59,631 nucleotides of DNA from a virus. Of the stretch, positions 42,615 to 50,278 are shown piece after piece (positions within the stretch are counted from its first letter, which is position 1; each line of letters opens with the position of its first letter). The notes beneath the pieces are model-generated. The model ran no database searches and was not told where the DNA came from. It was given only the letters and a program-made list of their open reading frames with translations. Both the position numbers and the translations under genes were made by a program. Location: positions 1 to 59,631 of IMG/VR virus record IMGVR_UViG_3300042991_000725; one strand, 5' to 3'.

Positions 42615-44116
42615 AGGATTTTTCTGACGAAGTCATTATTAACGACCCGGAAGTGTATAAGTTGATTAGCCGTGGCGAAACTGGCCTTGTTTTCCAGTTG
42701 AATTCACCCATTGGCAAGAAGTACAGCAAATTGGTCAAGCCACAGAACATTGAAGAACTATCAATGCTTGTTGCGTTGACTCGCCCTAACGTACTGAATG
42801 CCGGATTAGATAAAGATTTTATATCGGTGCGTAATGGCGAACGTCAACCAATATATCCAGATCCAAGATTAGAAAAGATATTAGGTCAAACATATGGCAT
42901 TTCTTTGTATCAAGAACAAATTATAACATTGGGCAAAGAGGTCGCAGGATTCAGTGAAGTAGAGGCTGATTGGTTAAGACATGCTATGGGCAAAAAAGAT
43001 AGAGATGTTATGAAAAAACTACGAAGAAAGTTTTTGGAGGGTGGTATCAAAAACAAATATTCGCTTATAAGCCTTATGACTATTTGGCGCAAATACATTA
43101 AAGCTGCATCTTCGTATGTTTTCAATAAAAGTCACGCTACAGTATACGCTTACAACTCTGCGCGTACTGCATACTTCTGTGCCCATTATCCACTAGAATT
43201 TATTTGCTCCAATCTTATTCATTCTGACGGTGATTTAGAAGAAATAAAAAAGATAATCAATGTTGCCGCATCGTTTGGCATTTCAATTAAGCTGCCGAAC
43301 ATAAAGAAATCCGGCATAGACTTTACAATTGATAAAACCGCCAATTCTATTTTGTTTGGATTGAAGCACATTAAGGGTATAGGCAAATCGGTTCTTCCCA
43401 AAATAAAGAATATTGTTAACTACGTGGGGATCGACAAGCTTTTAGTGTATGAGGCGTTTCATTCTACAATAAATAAGACTGTTATGAATGCGCTGATTTT
43501 TAGTGGGGCTTTCGATTGTTTAGACAGCAACAGGTGCCGCAATTCCAACGCATACAATTTGCTCCTTGAATTCAGTGAGCGCGAAGGAAATATTATGTTA
43601 GACATGTGGCATGACAGCTCTTCTGTACGGAGTTTGGTTAATGGATTTGTTGAGCATTGCAAGATGACGCATGACGTTAACAAAAACAGGATGGTCAAAA
43701 TTATAGAGTTACAGAATAGATTAAATGCTTTTTATGAGCTTAAGGAAAATTTCAACGAGATCATACTTAAAGAACGCGGATGTCTTGGTATTTCCTTAAC
43801 TGGCTGTGAAACAGATACTTATGATATAGACTGCAATTTGTGCCTTGATTTGAAAACAAGGGCAAATCGTGATACTATAAGGCTTTGTGTTCTTATTGAT
43901 GATGTCCGCTCTATCAAAACAAAGAAGGGCGATATGATGGCTTTTATAAGGGGGTTTGATTCATCTGGAAGCGTTGATTTCGTTTTTTTCCCACAACTAT
44001 GGGGGGAGTATAAGGATAGATTCGTAAAGGGGTCAATATTATACATTACTGGTACTGTAGAAAAGTCTCGTGGCGAAAATGTTATAGCCAATAAGATTAG
44101 GATAGTTAAAAAATAA
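42611..44116 (+). CDS. dnaE: DNA polymerase III alpha subunit, C-terminal half (split DnaE)
   Basis: 501 aa. It resumes exactly where the 35439-37274 protein stops: DPEVYKLISRGETGLVFQL (DnaE 'dpktyell..GdT.gvFQlES'), then SMLVALTRPNVLNAG, YGISLYQEQII, ADWLRHAMGKKDRDVMKKL (fingers), NKSHATVYAYNSARTAYFCA, a HhH (GLKHIKGIGKSVLPKI) and an OB-fold (LIDDVRSIKTKKGDMMAFIR; GSILYITGTVEKS). The tau-binding C-terminal domain is lacking. It carries no catalytic Asp, so it must associate with the first half. Start by ATGA coupling to a 52-aa ORF. Confidence 0.92.
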   Translation: MKDFSDEVIINDPEVYKLISRGETGLVFQLNSPIGKKYSKLVKPQNIEELSMLVALTRPNVLNAGLDKDFISVRNGERQPIYPDPRLEKILGQTYGISLYQEQIITLGKEVAGFSEVEADWLRHAMGKKDRDVMKKLRRKFLEGGIKNKYSLISLMTIWRKYIKAASSYVFNKSHATVYAYNSARTAYFCAHYPLEFICSNLIHSDGDLEEIKKIINVAASFGISIKLPNIKKSGIDFTIDKTANSILFGLKHIKGIGKSVLPKIKNIVNYVGIDKLLVYEAFHSTINKTVMNALIFSGAFDCLDSNRCRNSNAYNLLLEFSEREGNIMLDMWHDSSSVRSLVNGFVEHCKMTHDVNKNRMVKIIELQNRLNAFYELKENFNEIILKERGCLGISLTGCETDTYDIDCNLCLDLKTRANRDTIRLCVLIDDVRSIKTKKGDMMAFIRGFDSSGSVDFVFFPQLWGEYKDRFVKGSILYITGTVEKSRGENVIANKIRIVKK

Positions 44117-44130
44117 TTTTTACGACAGTA

Positions 44131-44157
44131 TTGCAACGCCTATTCTATCTATATAAT
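44131..44157 (+). promoter_or_regulatory. Possible sigma70-like promoter upstream of SSB
   Basis: In the 77-base gap before the SSB gene, TTGCAA (44131-44136) and a perfect TATAAT (44152-44157) are 15 bases apart, shorter than the optimal 17. TATCTATATA overlapping the -10 also occurs at 24234. A new transcript starting near 44164 would have a short leader before AAGGAGG. Confidence 0.4.
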
Positions 44158-44193
44158 TGTGGAGTTAACATCACTGTCAAGGAGGATTTTCGC

Positions 44194-44538
44194 ATGGGCG
44201 ATGAAAATGCTATTATTCTGAAGGGGCGAGTGGCTGGCGGTGTTTTTTTGAATGACGCTAATGGCACTTCGGTTATCAATTTTATCTTGGTCACAAATAG
44301 AATCTATAAGAAGAAGAATGGGGAGAAGGTAGATGAGGCTACCTATGTGCCCATTGAAGCCTGGGGAGTGGTTGCGGAAGATGCCCATAAGGTTCTTGAG
44401 AATAAAAAAACGGTGCTCATTAATGGCAGGCTTAAGCAGGACCGCTGGAAGGATAAAGAGGGCAACGATAGGTCGAAACTCAAGGTCGTTATAGAGAACT
44501 TCAAGGTTATCGATAGGGTCTATCATGAAGGTGAATGA
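44194..44538 (+). CDS. ssb: Single-stranded DNA-binding protein
   Basis: 114 aa from ATG 44194 (AAGGAGG upstream; the longer ORF from 44131 is rejected). OB-fold pattern of bacterial/phage SSB: AIILKGRVAGGVFL, SVINFILVTNRIY, TYVPIEAWGVVAEDAHKVLE, TVLINGRLKQDRWKDKEGN, KLKVVIENFKVID. Lacks the acidic C-terminal tail typical of cellular SSB. Coats ssDNA for the phage polymerase and recombinase. Confidence 0.88.
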   Translation: MGDENAIILKGRVAGGVFLNDANGTSVINFILVTNRIYKKKNGEKVDEATYVPIEAWGVVAEDAHKVLENKKTVLINGRLKQDRWKDKEGNDRSKLKVVIENFKVIDRVYHEGE

Positions 44539-44728
44539 AAACTTTATAACTCTAAATGGAGCAGAAGGGCAGATGGCCCTGAATATTTCATGTATAGAAG
44601 CTATTATCGCTAAGTCTCCTTCGTCCGCAGTCATTGTCTCTACAAGTGGCAATAAGGTGATGTTGCAGATGTCGTTTGCCGAAGTAATGGCGGCTATGAC
44701 ACAAGGAGATGGTTGTGGGAAAAAATAG
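44525..44728 (+). CDS. Small protein coupled to SSB
   Basis: 67 aa, starting inside the SSB gene end and ending inside the glycosyltransferase gene start. Beta-alpha pattern (ITLNGAEGQMALNISCIEAII; SSAVIVSTSGNKVMLQMS; FAEVMAAMTQG). Reminiscent of small phage proteins of unknown function with a single beta sheet. Confidence 0.55.
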   Translation: MKVNENFITLNGAEGQMALNISCIEAIIAKSPSSAVIVSTSGNKVMLQMSFAEVMAAMTQGDGCGKK

Positions 44729-46391
44729 AAAAATAAAGCTGTTGTTTAGCAACGAGGGGAGCTGTCTTGAAACCGGCTTTTCTAAAATTGGCCGGGAAAT
44801 GATGTATATTCTTCATGATATGGGTTGTTATGATATTGTTGAACTTGCAAGTTATGTCGGTGAAGGTGATAAGCGTATTGAAAAATTCCCTTGGCGTATT
44901 TATCCAGTAGTGCCCCCCAGAGGGACATCTGCCTACAAACAGTACGAAAGGCAGTTTAAAGTTGCACAATTTGGCGCATTGCGTTTTAATAGCGTTATGG
45001 TCATTGAAAAAGTGGATTTTTGCGTGGACATTCGTGATTTTTGGATGTTGAACCATATTTTCCAGAGTCCGTATCGTAATAATTTCCGATTTGTTATTCG
45101 TCCTCCAGTAGATGGTGAGCCGCAAGATGAAGAATGGATACATTGTTTTAAGACTGCGGATGTTGTTTTTTCGCATAGTCGGTGGGGTAAGAAAATTCTT
45201 GAATCAGAAGGGGTTAAGGTAGATGGCATTCTCTATGGGTGTATCAATTCTGATAATTTTAAACCCTTGAATAAAATAGAGATGCGTAAGAAATACAAGC
45301 TTCAGCCAGATCTTAAGATTATTCTTAGCGTTATGCGCAATCAAGCCAGAAAACAGTTTCCAGAGTTGCTCCAAGCATATGCGTTGTTTAAGAAGAAGTA
45401 TCCAGAAACTTTTGAGCACTCTGTACTTTTGCTCCACACTTCATATCCGGATACAATGGGATGGGATCTGCCCCAACTTTTGCGAAGATATGGTCTTGTT
45501 TCCGATGTTATTTTTACCAATTATTGTTTGGAGTGTGGCAAGCCTTCAGTAACATTTCTGCAAAAGGATTATCACAGGAATAATAAAAATATTTGTTTCC
45601 ATTGTGATAAATACAGCGCAGTCTTCCCAAGTACAAATAGGGGAGTAAGCGAACAGGAATTGAACGAGATATATAATCTGGCAGATCTTTATGTTCAATT
45701 GGCTGGTGGAGAGGGGTCTGGCCTTCCAGCTATAGAAGCTAAAGCCACAGGCCTTCCCGTTATTTGTTGTCCATACAGTGCTATGGAAGATCACGTGCTC
45801 GATCCGGGCGGTATCGGGTTGAAGATTAAAGGCTACTATGTTGACTGGCCACAAATGATCAATAGGGTCTTGCCAGACATTGAAGACTTGGCAGCCAAAT
45901 TTGATTGGTTCTTTAAGTTGTCCAAAGAAGAGCGCATTGCAGTAGGCAAGCCGGGTATTGATTTTGTAAAGAACAACTATAATTACAAGTTGATCACTCA
46001 ACGATTCCACGAAGTGCTCCAGAACACTCCATTGCTTGATAGATCACAGACTTGGGATGCACCAATGCTTGATTTATCGGCATATAAGAGTGTGAATGAA
46101 AAAGACGAACGGCCAGATATAGACAATTATTCATTTGTCGAGTACTTATACAAGCGTATATTTAATCGTCAGCCCGAAAAGTATGGAATGATGAAAGAGT
46201 ATTTGGACGCACTCAATACCGGCAAAATGAAACGGTCTCAAATAGCACTTCAGTTAAAGCATGTTGCTGAACTTATGTGTAAATTGGAAATGCTTAGGGT
46301 GGGTGCTATTAAGAGTCCATCGAATATTAATAAGGACTTAGACGATATCGCTGAAATAGCCCAAAAACACAAGGTTATTAAAATTTTATAG
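44715..46391 (+). CDS. GT4-family glycosyltransferase with zinc insertion and DUF4214-like tail
   Basis: 558 aa from GTG 44715, six bases after AAGGAG; ATG 44709 directly abuts that site. GT-B fold: N-terminal Rossmann half (KIKLLFSNEGSCLETGFSKI), ADVVFSHSRWGKKIL, ILYGCINSDNFKP, KIILSVMRNQARKQFPELLQ, and the GT4 nucleotide site GGEGSGLPAIEAKATGLPVI. Within the C-terminal lobe is an insertion CLECGKPSVTF with CFHC, a zinc knuckle not usual in GT4. After residue about 465 a segment (FVEYLYKRIFNRQPEKYGM; TGKMKRSQIALQL) resembles DUF4214. Transfers a sugar from a nucleotide donor; the phage dehydrogenase may supply a uronic donor. Target unknown. Confidence 0.82.
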   Translation: MGKNRKIKLLFSNEGSCLETGFSKIGREMMYILHDMGCYDIVELASYVGEGDKRIEKFPWRIYPVVPPRGTSAYKQYERQFKVAQFGALRFNSVMVIEKVDFCVDIRDFWMLNHIFQSPYRNNFRFVIRPPVDGEPQDEEWIHCFKTADVVFSHSRWGKKILESEGVKVDGILYGCINSDNFKPLNKIEMRKKYKLQPDLKIILSVMRNQARKQFPELLQAYALFKKKYPETFEHSVLLLHTSYPDTMGWDLPQLLRRYGLVSDVIFTNYCLECGKPSVTFLQKDYHRNNKNICFHCDKYSAVFPSTNRGVSEQELNEIYNLADLYVQLAGGEGSGLPAIEAKATGLPVICCPYSAMEDHVLDPGGIGLKIKGYYVDWPQMINRVLPDIEDLAAKFDWFFKLSKEERIAVGKPGIDFVKNNYNYKLITQRFHEVLQNTPLLDRSQTWDAPMLDLSAYKSVNEKDERPDIDNYSFVEYLYKRIFNRQPEKYGMMKEYLDALNTGKMKRSQIALQLKHVAELMCKLEMLRVGAIKSPSNINKDLDDIAEIAQKHKVIKIL

Positions 46392-46400
46392 GAGGCAACT

Positions 46401-46676
46401 GTGTATAAAAAATTAAATATAGATCCATCACAAGTGAAAGAGATGTATGAAAAGCAGCTTATGAGTTGTGAGGCTATTGCTAAAAAGCTTGGTTGTACCA
46501 AGTCTACTATTTTTAGGATTCTTTGCAGAGCAGGAGTACAACGGCGCACTTATAACAAAGCACAACTTGCCTATCTTATGCATCACACACCGCAGCACAC
46601 TGGCGTACCAATGACCGCTGTTACAAAAGAAAAGATACGAGTCGGTCTAAAACTTTGGAAGGAGATGAATTTATGA
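46401..46676 (+). CDS. Small HTH DNA-binding protein
   Basis: 91 aa, GTG start with GGAGG upstream. VKEMYEKQLMSCEAIAKKLG followed by CTKSTIFRILCRAGVQRR is a helix-turn-helix of the resolvase/HTH_7 type. The tail (KEKIRVGLKLWKEM) is a basic helix that overlaps the next gene by 4 bases. Candidate transcription regulator or small accessory of the annealing protein. Confidence 0.72.
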   Translation: MYKKLNIDPSQVKEMYEKQLMSCEAIAKKLGCTKSTIFRILCRAGVQRRTYNKAQLAYLMHHTPQHTGVPMTAVTKEKIRVGLKLWKEMNL

Positions 46677-47446
46677 ATAAGAGTGAAAGAAGCATTGTGG
46701 TCAAACAGATTTTGAAGTACTCCAAGTTTACGGAAGAACAGCTTGAACCAGAGCCGGACAAGAAGTTGCTTAATATGCTCAATGATTTGATGGCCGATGA
46801 AGCGACAGCAGCTACCGTTCTTGGGACCGCAGGAGTTGACGAGTCTGACATGAAGGCTGTTGCAGAAGTCAGTTATGGATGCACTATAGATTTTAATGCA
46901 ATGCTTCCAGAGGCCGCATTTATTAAAGACAGGGGCCAGATATTTGTACGCCTTAAAGACCTTTATGATTTAGCTTATACCAAGATCGGGATTAAGAACT
47001 TGGATTCTATTGTCATACAGAGTCCTACTAAAGAGAATGGCGGAGTGGCTGTTTTGACTGTCAGAGTCGCATTTAATGATGGCACTTCTGTTGCTTGTTC
47101 TGCTGATGCGCATCCAGGGAATATTAATGAGCAATTCAAGAAGTACCCTACTGCGATCGCAGAGAGTCGAGCTTTGAGCAGGGTGCTAATCAAGAAGATG
47201 AACATCAAGTACAATGCCATTGAAGAGACTGACGCGGCGACTCCAGATATTTCTGACAATCCAATTGTTGATAGCCAAAAGGTTGTACTAGACAAATTGC
47301 TTGGTGATCGTCAAATAACGTGGGAAACATGTCGCAAAGAAATACTAGATAGCGTTTATGATGGGGTAGAAGTCGATGATTTAAAACATAAGGATGTAAT
47401 CGCATTGTTCGAAGCAATACAGAAAATTAAAATCAACAAGGGATAG
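46673..47446 (+). CDS. Putative single-strand annealing / recombination protein
   Basis: 257 aa from ATG 46673 (AAGGAG upstream). A conserved-looking core: VAFNDGTSVACSADAHPGNI then QFKKYPTAIAESRALSRVLI, the A-x-S/T-R-A-x-x-R helix seen in Rad52/Erf-type and other phage annealing proteins that track ssDNA. N-terminal 90 residues helical; C-terminal helical tail. With RecA, SSB and the Cas4-like nuclease this would complete a recombination set. Assignment rests on that one motif. Confidence 0.45.
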   Translation: MNKSERSIVVKQILKYSKFTEEQLEPEPDKKLLNMLNDLMADEATAATVLGTAGVDESDMKAVAEVSYGCTIDFNAMLPEAAFIKDRGQIFVRLKDLYDLAYTKIGIKNLDSIVIQSPTKENGGVAVLTVRVAFNDGTSVACSADAHPGNINEQFKKYPTAIAESRALSRVLIKKMNIKYNAIEETDAATPDISDNPIVDSQKVVLDKLLGDRQITWETCRKEILDSVYDGVEVDDLKHKDVIALFEAIQKIKINKG

Positions 47447-47451
47447 AAAGA

Positions 47452-47922
47452 ATGAAGAAAAATACAAAGAAACGTATTGCTAAAAATGTTAAAAACAATG
47501 CTGACAATTTTCGTGTTAATCTTGAATATATTGATGGTCATAGGTGGGACATTTTATCCTATCTTATTAAATCAATCCTTTATAATTATGGAATATCTAA
47601 ACATATAGAGTTTAAAGAAACTGTTGGTTCAAATCACAATAAAAATATAGAATTTTATATAAAAAACATCGATGGAAATCCTGTTTTTAAACGATTTAGT
47701 CGCACAAACGAAACAGATAGTGAAGAAGTTTGTTGTAGGAAGCATTGTGAAAAATCTTTGGGCAAGGCGGCTTTAGAAGATCTTATTGGTGTTATAAGAT
47801 GTTCTATATGTGGGAATATCAGGTGCCAGAAGTCTCAAGATTGCTCACTAGATTGTGATGTTGACAAATATCCTCATAATATCAATAATTTATTCAAAGA
47901 TGGAATTGATAATAAGGACTGA
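47452..47922 (+). CDS. Hypothetical protein with RWDIL helix and zinc-ribbon tail
   Basis: 156 aa. Basic N-terminal 18 residues, then NLEYIDGHRWDILSYLIKSI, matching the helix of the protein at 38938-39399. C-terminus has eight Cys (EEVCCRKHCEK; IRCSICGNIRCQ; DCSLDCDVD), likely two metal sites. Followed by a 98-base gap (47923-48020) with no supported gene. Confidence 0.55.
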   Translation: MKKNTKKRIAKNVKNNADNFRVNLEYIDGHRWDILSYLIKSILYNYGISKHIEFKETVGSNHNKNIEFYIKNIDGNPVFKRFSRTNETDSEEVCCRKHCEKSLGKAALEDLIGVIRCSICGNIRCQKSQDCSLDCDVDKYPHNINNLFKDGIDNKD

Positions 47923-48020
47923 AATGTTAAAGAATACAGAGGAAAATGTGGGAGCCTATCCTATTGAAAGTTAGGGGCTTGATTTATTGGTAAAAATTCA
48001 TCTATTTACGGAGTTAAATA

Positions 48021-48503
48021 ATGGAAGAGATAAAAATGGGAAATGGAAAACCTGTTGTGTTTCAAAATGGCATTAATTTTTATAGAGCAAATAAGTCTGG
48101 AACCGGCTCGGCTTGTCAGATGAGCATGTTTTTTCGTACACAAAAAGAACGCGAAGGAGTTGAGAGTCTTGATGGTTGCATTTTTATAGAAATGGCAAAA
48201 CAGTTAAGCGGAGAAAAGAAATTCGATTGGGATAAGAAGTTAATGGTGGCCTTCGGCATCAATGATATTGTATTCATTTGGGATTTTATACTATCTAAAG
48301 ATGTTGAGCGTAAAACCATGCATAAATATAACAACAACATTACGAACATTGGCCTCAAGCGCATGGAAGATGGAGCTATATATCTATCACTTAATAAAAA
48401 GGTTGGCGAAAATAACGTAAATATTGGCATCCCTATTAGCAAGGGCGAAATGCGATTGCTTGATACATTCTTCCATGTCTTCTTGGAGAAATATTATGCC
48501 TAA
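48021..48503 (+). CDS. Hypothetical protein, possible nucleic-acid-binding beta fold
   Basis: 160 aa with GGAG upstream. Alternating strands (VVFQNGINFYRANKSGTGSA; GCIFIEMAKQ; IGLKRMEDGAIYLSLNKKVG; NVNIGIPISKGEMRLLDTFF) suggest a compact beta sheet with a terminal helix, as in PC4/whirly-like ssDNA binders. This is impression only. Overlaps the DeoC-like gene by 8 bases. Confidence 0.5.
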   Translation: MEEIKMGNGKPVVFQNGINFYRANKSGTGSACQMSMFFRTQKEREGVESLDGCIFIEMAKQLSGEKKFDWDKKLMVAFGINDIVFIWDFILSKDVERKTMHKYNNNITNIGLKRMEDGAIYLSLNKKVGENNVNIGIPISKGEMRLLDTFFHVFLEKYYA

Positions 48504-49272
48504 GAAATTGCTGTATCCGATAGAGCGATACATAGATAATACGTGGCTCAAGCTTGATGATACAGGATTTGAAGAGTGGGTTGATAAATCTATTGGCATT
48601 AAGTTCAATAGTCTGTGTGTTAGGCCAGACAAGGTTGCCTTTGTGGCAAAGAAAATGAAGGACAATATAATAAAGAATGAACCGCATGCTACAAGCTTGT
48701 GCTCCTGTGTATGCACCGTCATTAATTTCCCGACTGAACCTATAAAAACTTCATCCGATGTCGGCAAAGACATTCAGTCTGGATTAGATGAACTTGGCAA
48801 AGTTATACAGAGTTTCCAATCATGCGACGATATTGTCGGTATTAAAATTGATTATGTGGCACGGATTGACAATTTGTTGAGTGGGAATTTTAAGGCATAT
48901 CATGAAGAAATCTCTCAATTCGCCGACCGTTGTATCGGCCTGTCGAATATTTGTGACATTGAATCTCGCGTTATTATTGAAAGCTCATTTATCAAAGATC
49001 TTAATCTTATGCTTGTTGCAGCAGGTATTTTGAAAGTCTCAAAGATCGATATGCTTAAAAGCAATACCGGATATGTTTCGCAAGACATTATAAAAGAAGA
49101 TAAGCTCGCCAAATATAAACAGTTGATTAATTGCAGGATAGATATGCCCATTAAGGTAGCTGGTGGTATCTCTATCATTGAAGACGCAATCGCCCTTATT
49201 GACGTTGGTGTTGATATTATTGGCACTAGCAAGGGGTTGGAGATTGTTGATGCCTACAAAAAGCAAAGTTAA
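48496..49272 (+). CDS. deoC: Deoxyribose-phosphate aldolase-like protein (DeoC)
   Basis: 258 aa from ATG 48496 (GGAG upstream). Barrel motifs: CSCVCTVINFPTE (the 'vctViGFP.G' strand), GIKIDYVARID, SRVIIESSFI, Schiff-base Lys in DMLKSNTGYVS (K188), second Lys in PIKVAGGIS (K220) and IIGTSKG near the end. Cleaves deoxyribose-5-phosphate to acetaldehyde and glyceraldehyde-3-phosphate. Fits the salvage enzymes in the window. The SxTG loop is altered (SNTG), so substrate may differ. Confidence 0.78.
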   Translation: MPKKLLYPIERYIDNTWLKLDDTGFEEWVDKSIGIKFNSLCVRPDKVAFVAKKMKDNIIKNEPHATSLCSCVCTVINFPTEPIKTSSDVGKDIQSGLDELGKVIQSFQSCDDIVGIKIDYVARIDNLLSGNFKAYHEEISQFADRCIGLSNICDIESRVIIESSFIKDLNLMLVAAGILKVSKIDMLKSNTGYVSQDIIKEDKLAKYKQLINCRIDMPIKVAGGISIIEDAIALIDVGVDIIGTSKGLEIVDAYKKQS

Positions 49273-49369
49273 ACCGTTGTCGGTTAATGACATATTTAAT
49301 TGGTTTCCGTGGCTAACGACAAGTCAGGCTAAAGATTTTTTGAAGAAAATAAAGAAGAGACAGATATGA
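49250..49369 (+). CDS. Small basic protein, 39 aa
   Basis: ATG 49250 in the end of deoC, GGAG upstream; stop overlaps the next start (ATGA). Sequence KVKPLSVNDIFNWFPWLTTS followed by a basic helix KDFLKKIKKRQ. It reads as one amphipathic helical unit. Confidence 0.5.
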   Translation: MPTKSKVKPLSVNDIFNWFPWLTTSQAKDFLKKIKKRQI

Positions 49370-49578
49370 CTAATCCAAATTGCGACAGGGTCGAAAATGC
49401 TATGCTTATAGCGGTTTGTATATCTATTGCCGTATCTATTTTTCTAGCTATAGCAGTGACTAGATTTTTTGTTAATGAAGCATGGCGTAATGAATTAGTT
49501 GGAAAGAATGTTGCAGAATACAATCACACTACTGGAGAATTTAAATTTATTATAGAAAAGAAGGGAGCTGGAAAATGA
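49366..49578 (+). CDS. Single-pass membrane protein ending in -GK
   Basis: 70 aa, ATGA-coupled upstream and downstream. Hydrophobic helix residues about 13-34 (MLIAVCISIAVSIFLAIAVT), then a soluble C-terminus ending EKKGAGK, where GGGAGCTGGAAA both encodes the tail and acts as Shine-Dalgarno for the next gene. Confidence 0.6.
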   Translation: MTNPNCDRVENAMLIAVCISIAVSIFLAIAVTRFFVNEAWRNELVGKNVAEYNHTTGEFKFIIEKKGAGK

Positions 49579-49919
49579 GCGGGATACCCGACATGCTAGC
49601 GGAAGACATGCTAAAAGAGATTGACCGGCAACGTGCAGAAATCTCCCGTCTCAAGGAGGAGTCGGAGAACAAGGACGATTTGCGGCTGTGGTCGGAGGAA
49701 GCAATCCTTGAGTTTCTGGAACGTAGAGCGAAAGAGTGCGACAGGAGAGATTTATGCAGTTGCACTCCAACTGAACTATCTTATTGCGCCACGAGAAAAG
49801 CCGTGGCAGAACTCAAGACCAAGTTATTGGAACATGTCCGGCTTAAGGGGGAGTTGGAGAAGGTGAAGGCAGAGTTTTCCGCATATCGTGAGATGGTGGA
49901 GGAAGAAATCGAACCATAA
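49575..49919 (+). CDS. Coiled-coil protein with Cys cluster
   Basis: 114 aa. Long coiled coils (DRQRAEISRLKEESENKDDL; RLKGELEKVKAEFSAYREMV) around a Cys motif (CDRRDLCSCTPTELSYC). Same architecture as the following gene and several on the minus strand. GC-richer than neighbours. Ends EEEIEP; in another frame the 3' end would read -KEAGK like its relatives, so a past frameshift is possible. Confidence 0.6.
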   Translation: MSGIPDMLAEDMLKEIDRQRAEISRLKEESENKDDLRLWSEEAILEFLERRAKECDRRDLCSCTPTELSYCATRKAVAELKTKLLEHVRLKGELEKVKAEFSAYREMVEEEIEP

Positions 49920-49931
49920 GGAGGCCGGAAA

Positions 49932-50216
49932 ATGAACGAATGTCAATGTGGACCCGCGTGTCATGAAAATGGAAAGTGTCCTATCGCAGAGGCTCAGGAT
50001 GAAGTCTCCCGCCTCAAGGCAGAGTTGGAATATGAGATCGAGCGAAATGTTAATAATGTTTGGATGGCCGATATGGAGATTGCTCGTCTCACGACGGAGT
50101 TGGAAAAGGCGATTGGATACCTCCGTGAAGGCAAGAGAAAATTTGCACCAACCACAACAAATAGCGAGGTAGATTGTTTTCTCGTAAAATACGAAAAGAA
50201 GGGAGTTGGAAAATGA
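49932..50216 (+). CDS. Cys-rich coiled-coil protein ending in -GK
   Basis: 94 aa with AAGGAGG upstream. N-terminal CQCGPACHENGKC cluster, then coiled coil (AQDEVSRLKAELEYEIER; ARLTTELEKAIGYLREGKRK). Ends EKKGVGK by the coding Shine-Dalgarno cassette. Paralogue-like to the upstream coiled-coil protein. Confidence 0.6.
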   Translation: MNECQCGPACHENGKCPIAEAQDEVSRLKAELEYEIERNVNNVWMADMEIARLTTELEKAIGYLREGKRKFAPTTTNSEVDCFLVKYEKKGVGK

Positions 50217-50266
50217 ACTTTACTGAAATTGTTCCGCACTTACAGGAGCGCGGGTTCGCTATGTGA
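50213..50266 (+). pseudogene. 17-codon ORF continuing in frame, past UGA, into the zincin gene
   Basis: ATGA start after the cassette, peptide MNFTEIVPHLQERGFAM, then UGA at 50264-50266. The frame continues (RHYS) into ATG 50279 of the next gene without another stop. Either a nonsense mutation has cut a longer zincin N-terminus, or a short coupling ORF, or readthrough joins them. Confidence 0.4.
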
Positions 50267-50278
50267 AGGCATTACTCA

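Noticed and set aside
37200-42700. Split intein or intron explaining the divided dnaE
   Set aside because: Neither half has intein-like sequence at its broken end (the first gene stops after DDCRGN, the second begins with a normal Met and DnaE sequence), and the spacer codes for unrelated complete proteins.
47923-48020. 16-codon ORF MLKNTEENVGAYPIES in the 98-base gap
   Set aside because: Too short, without ribosome site or overlap pattern; region left as intergenic.
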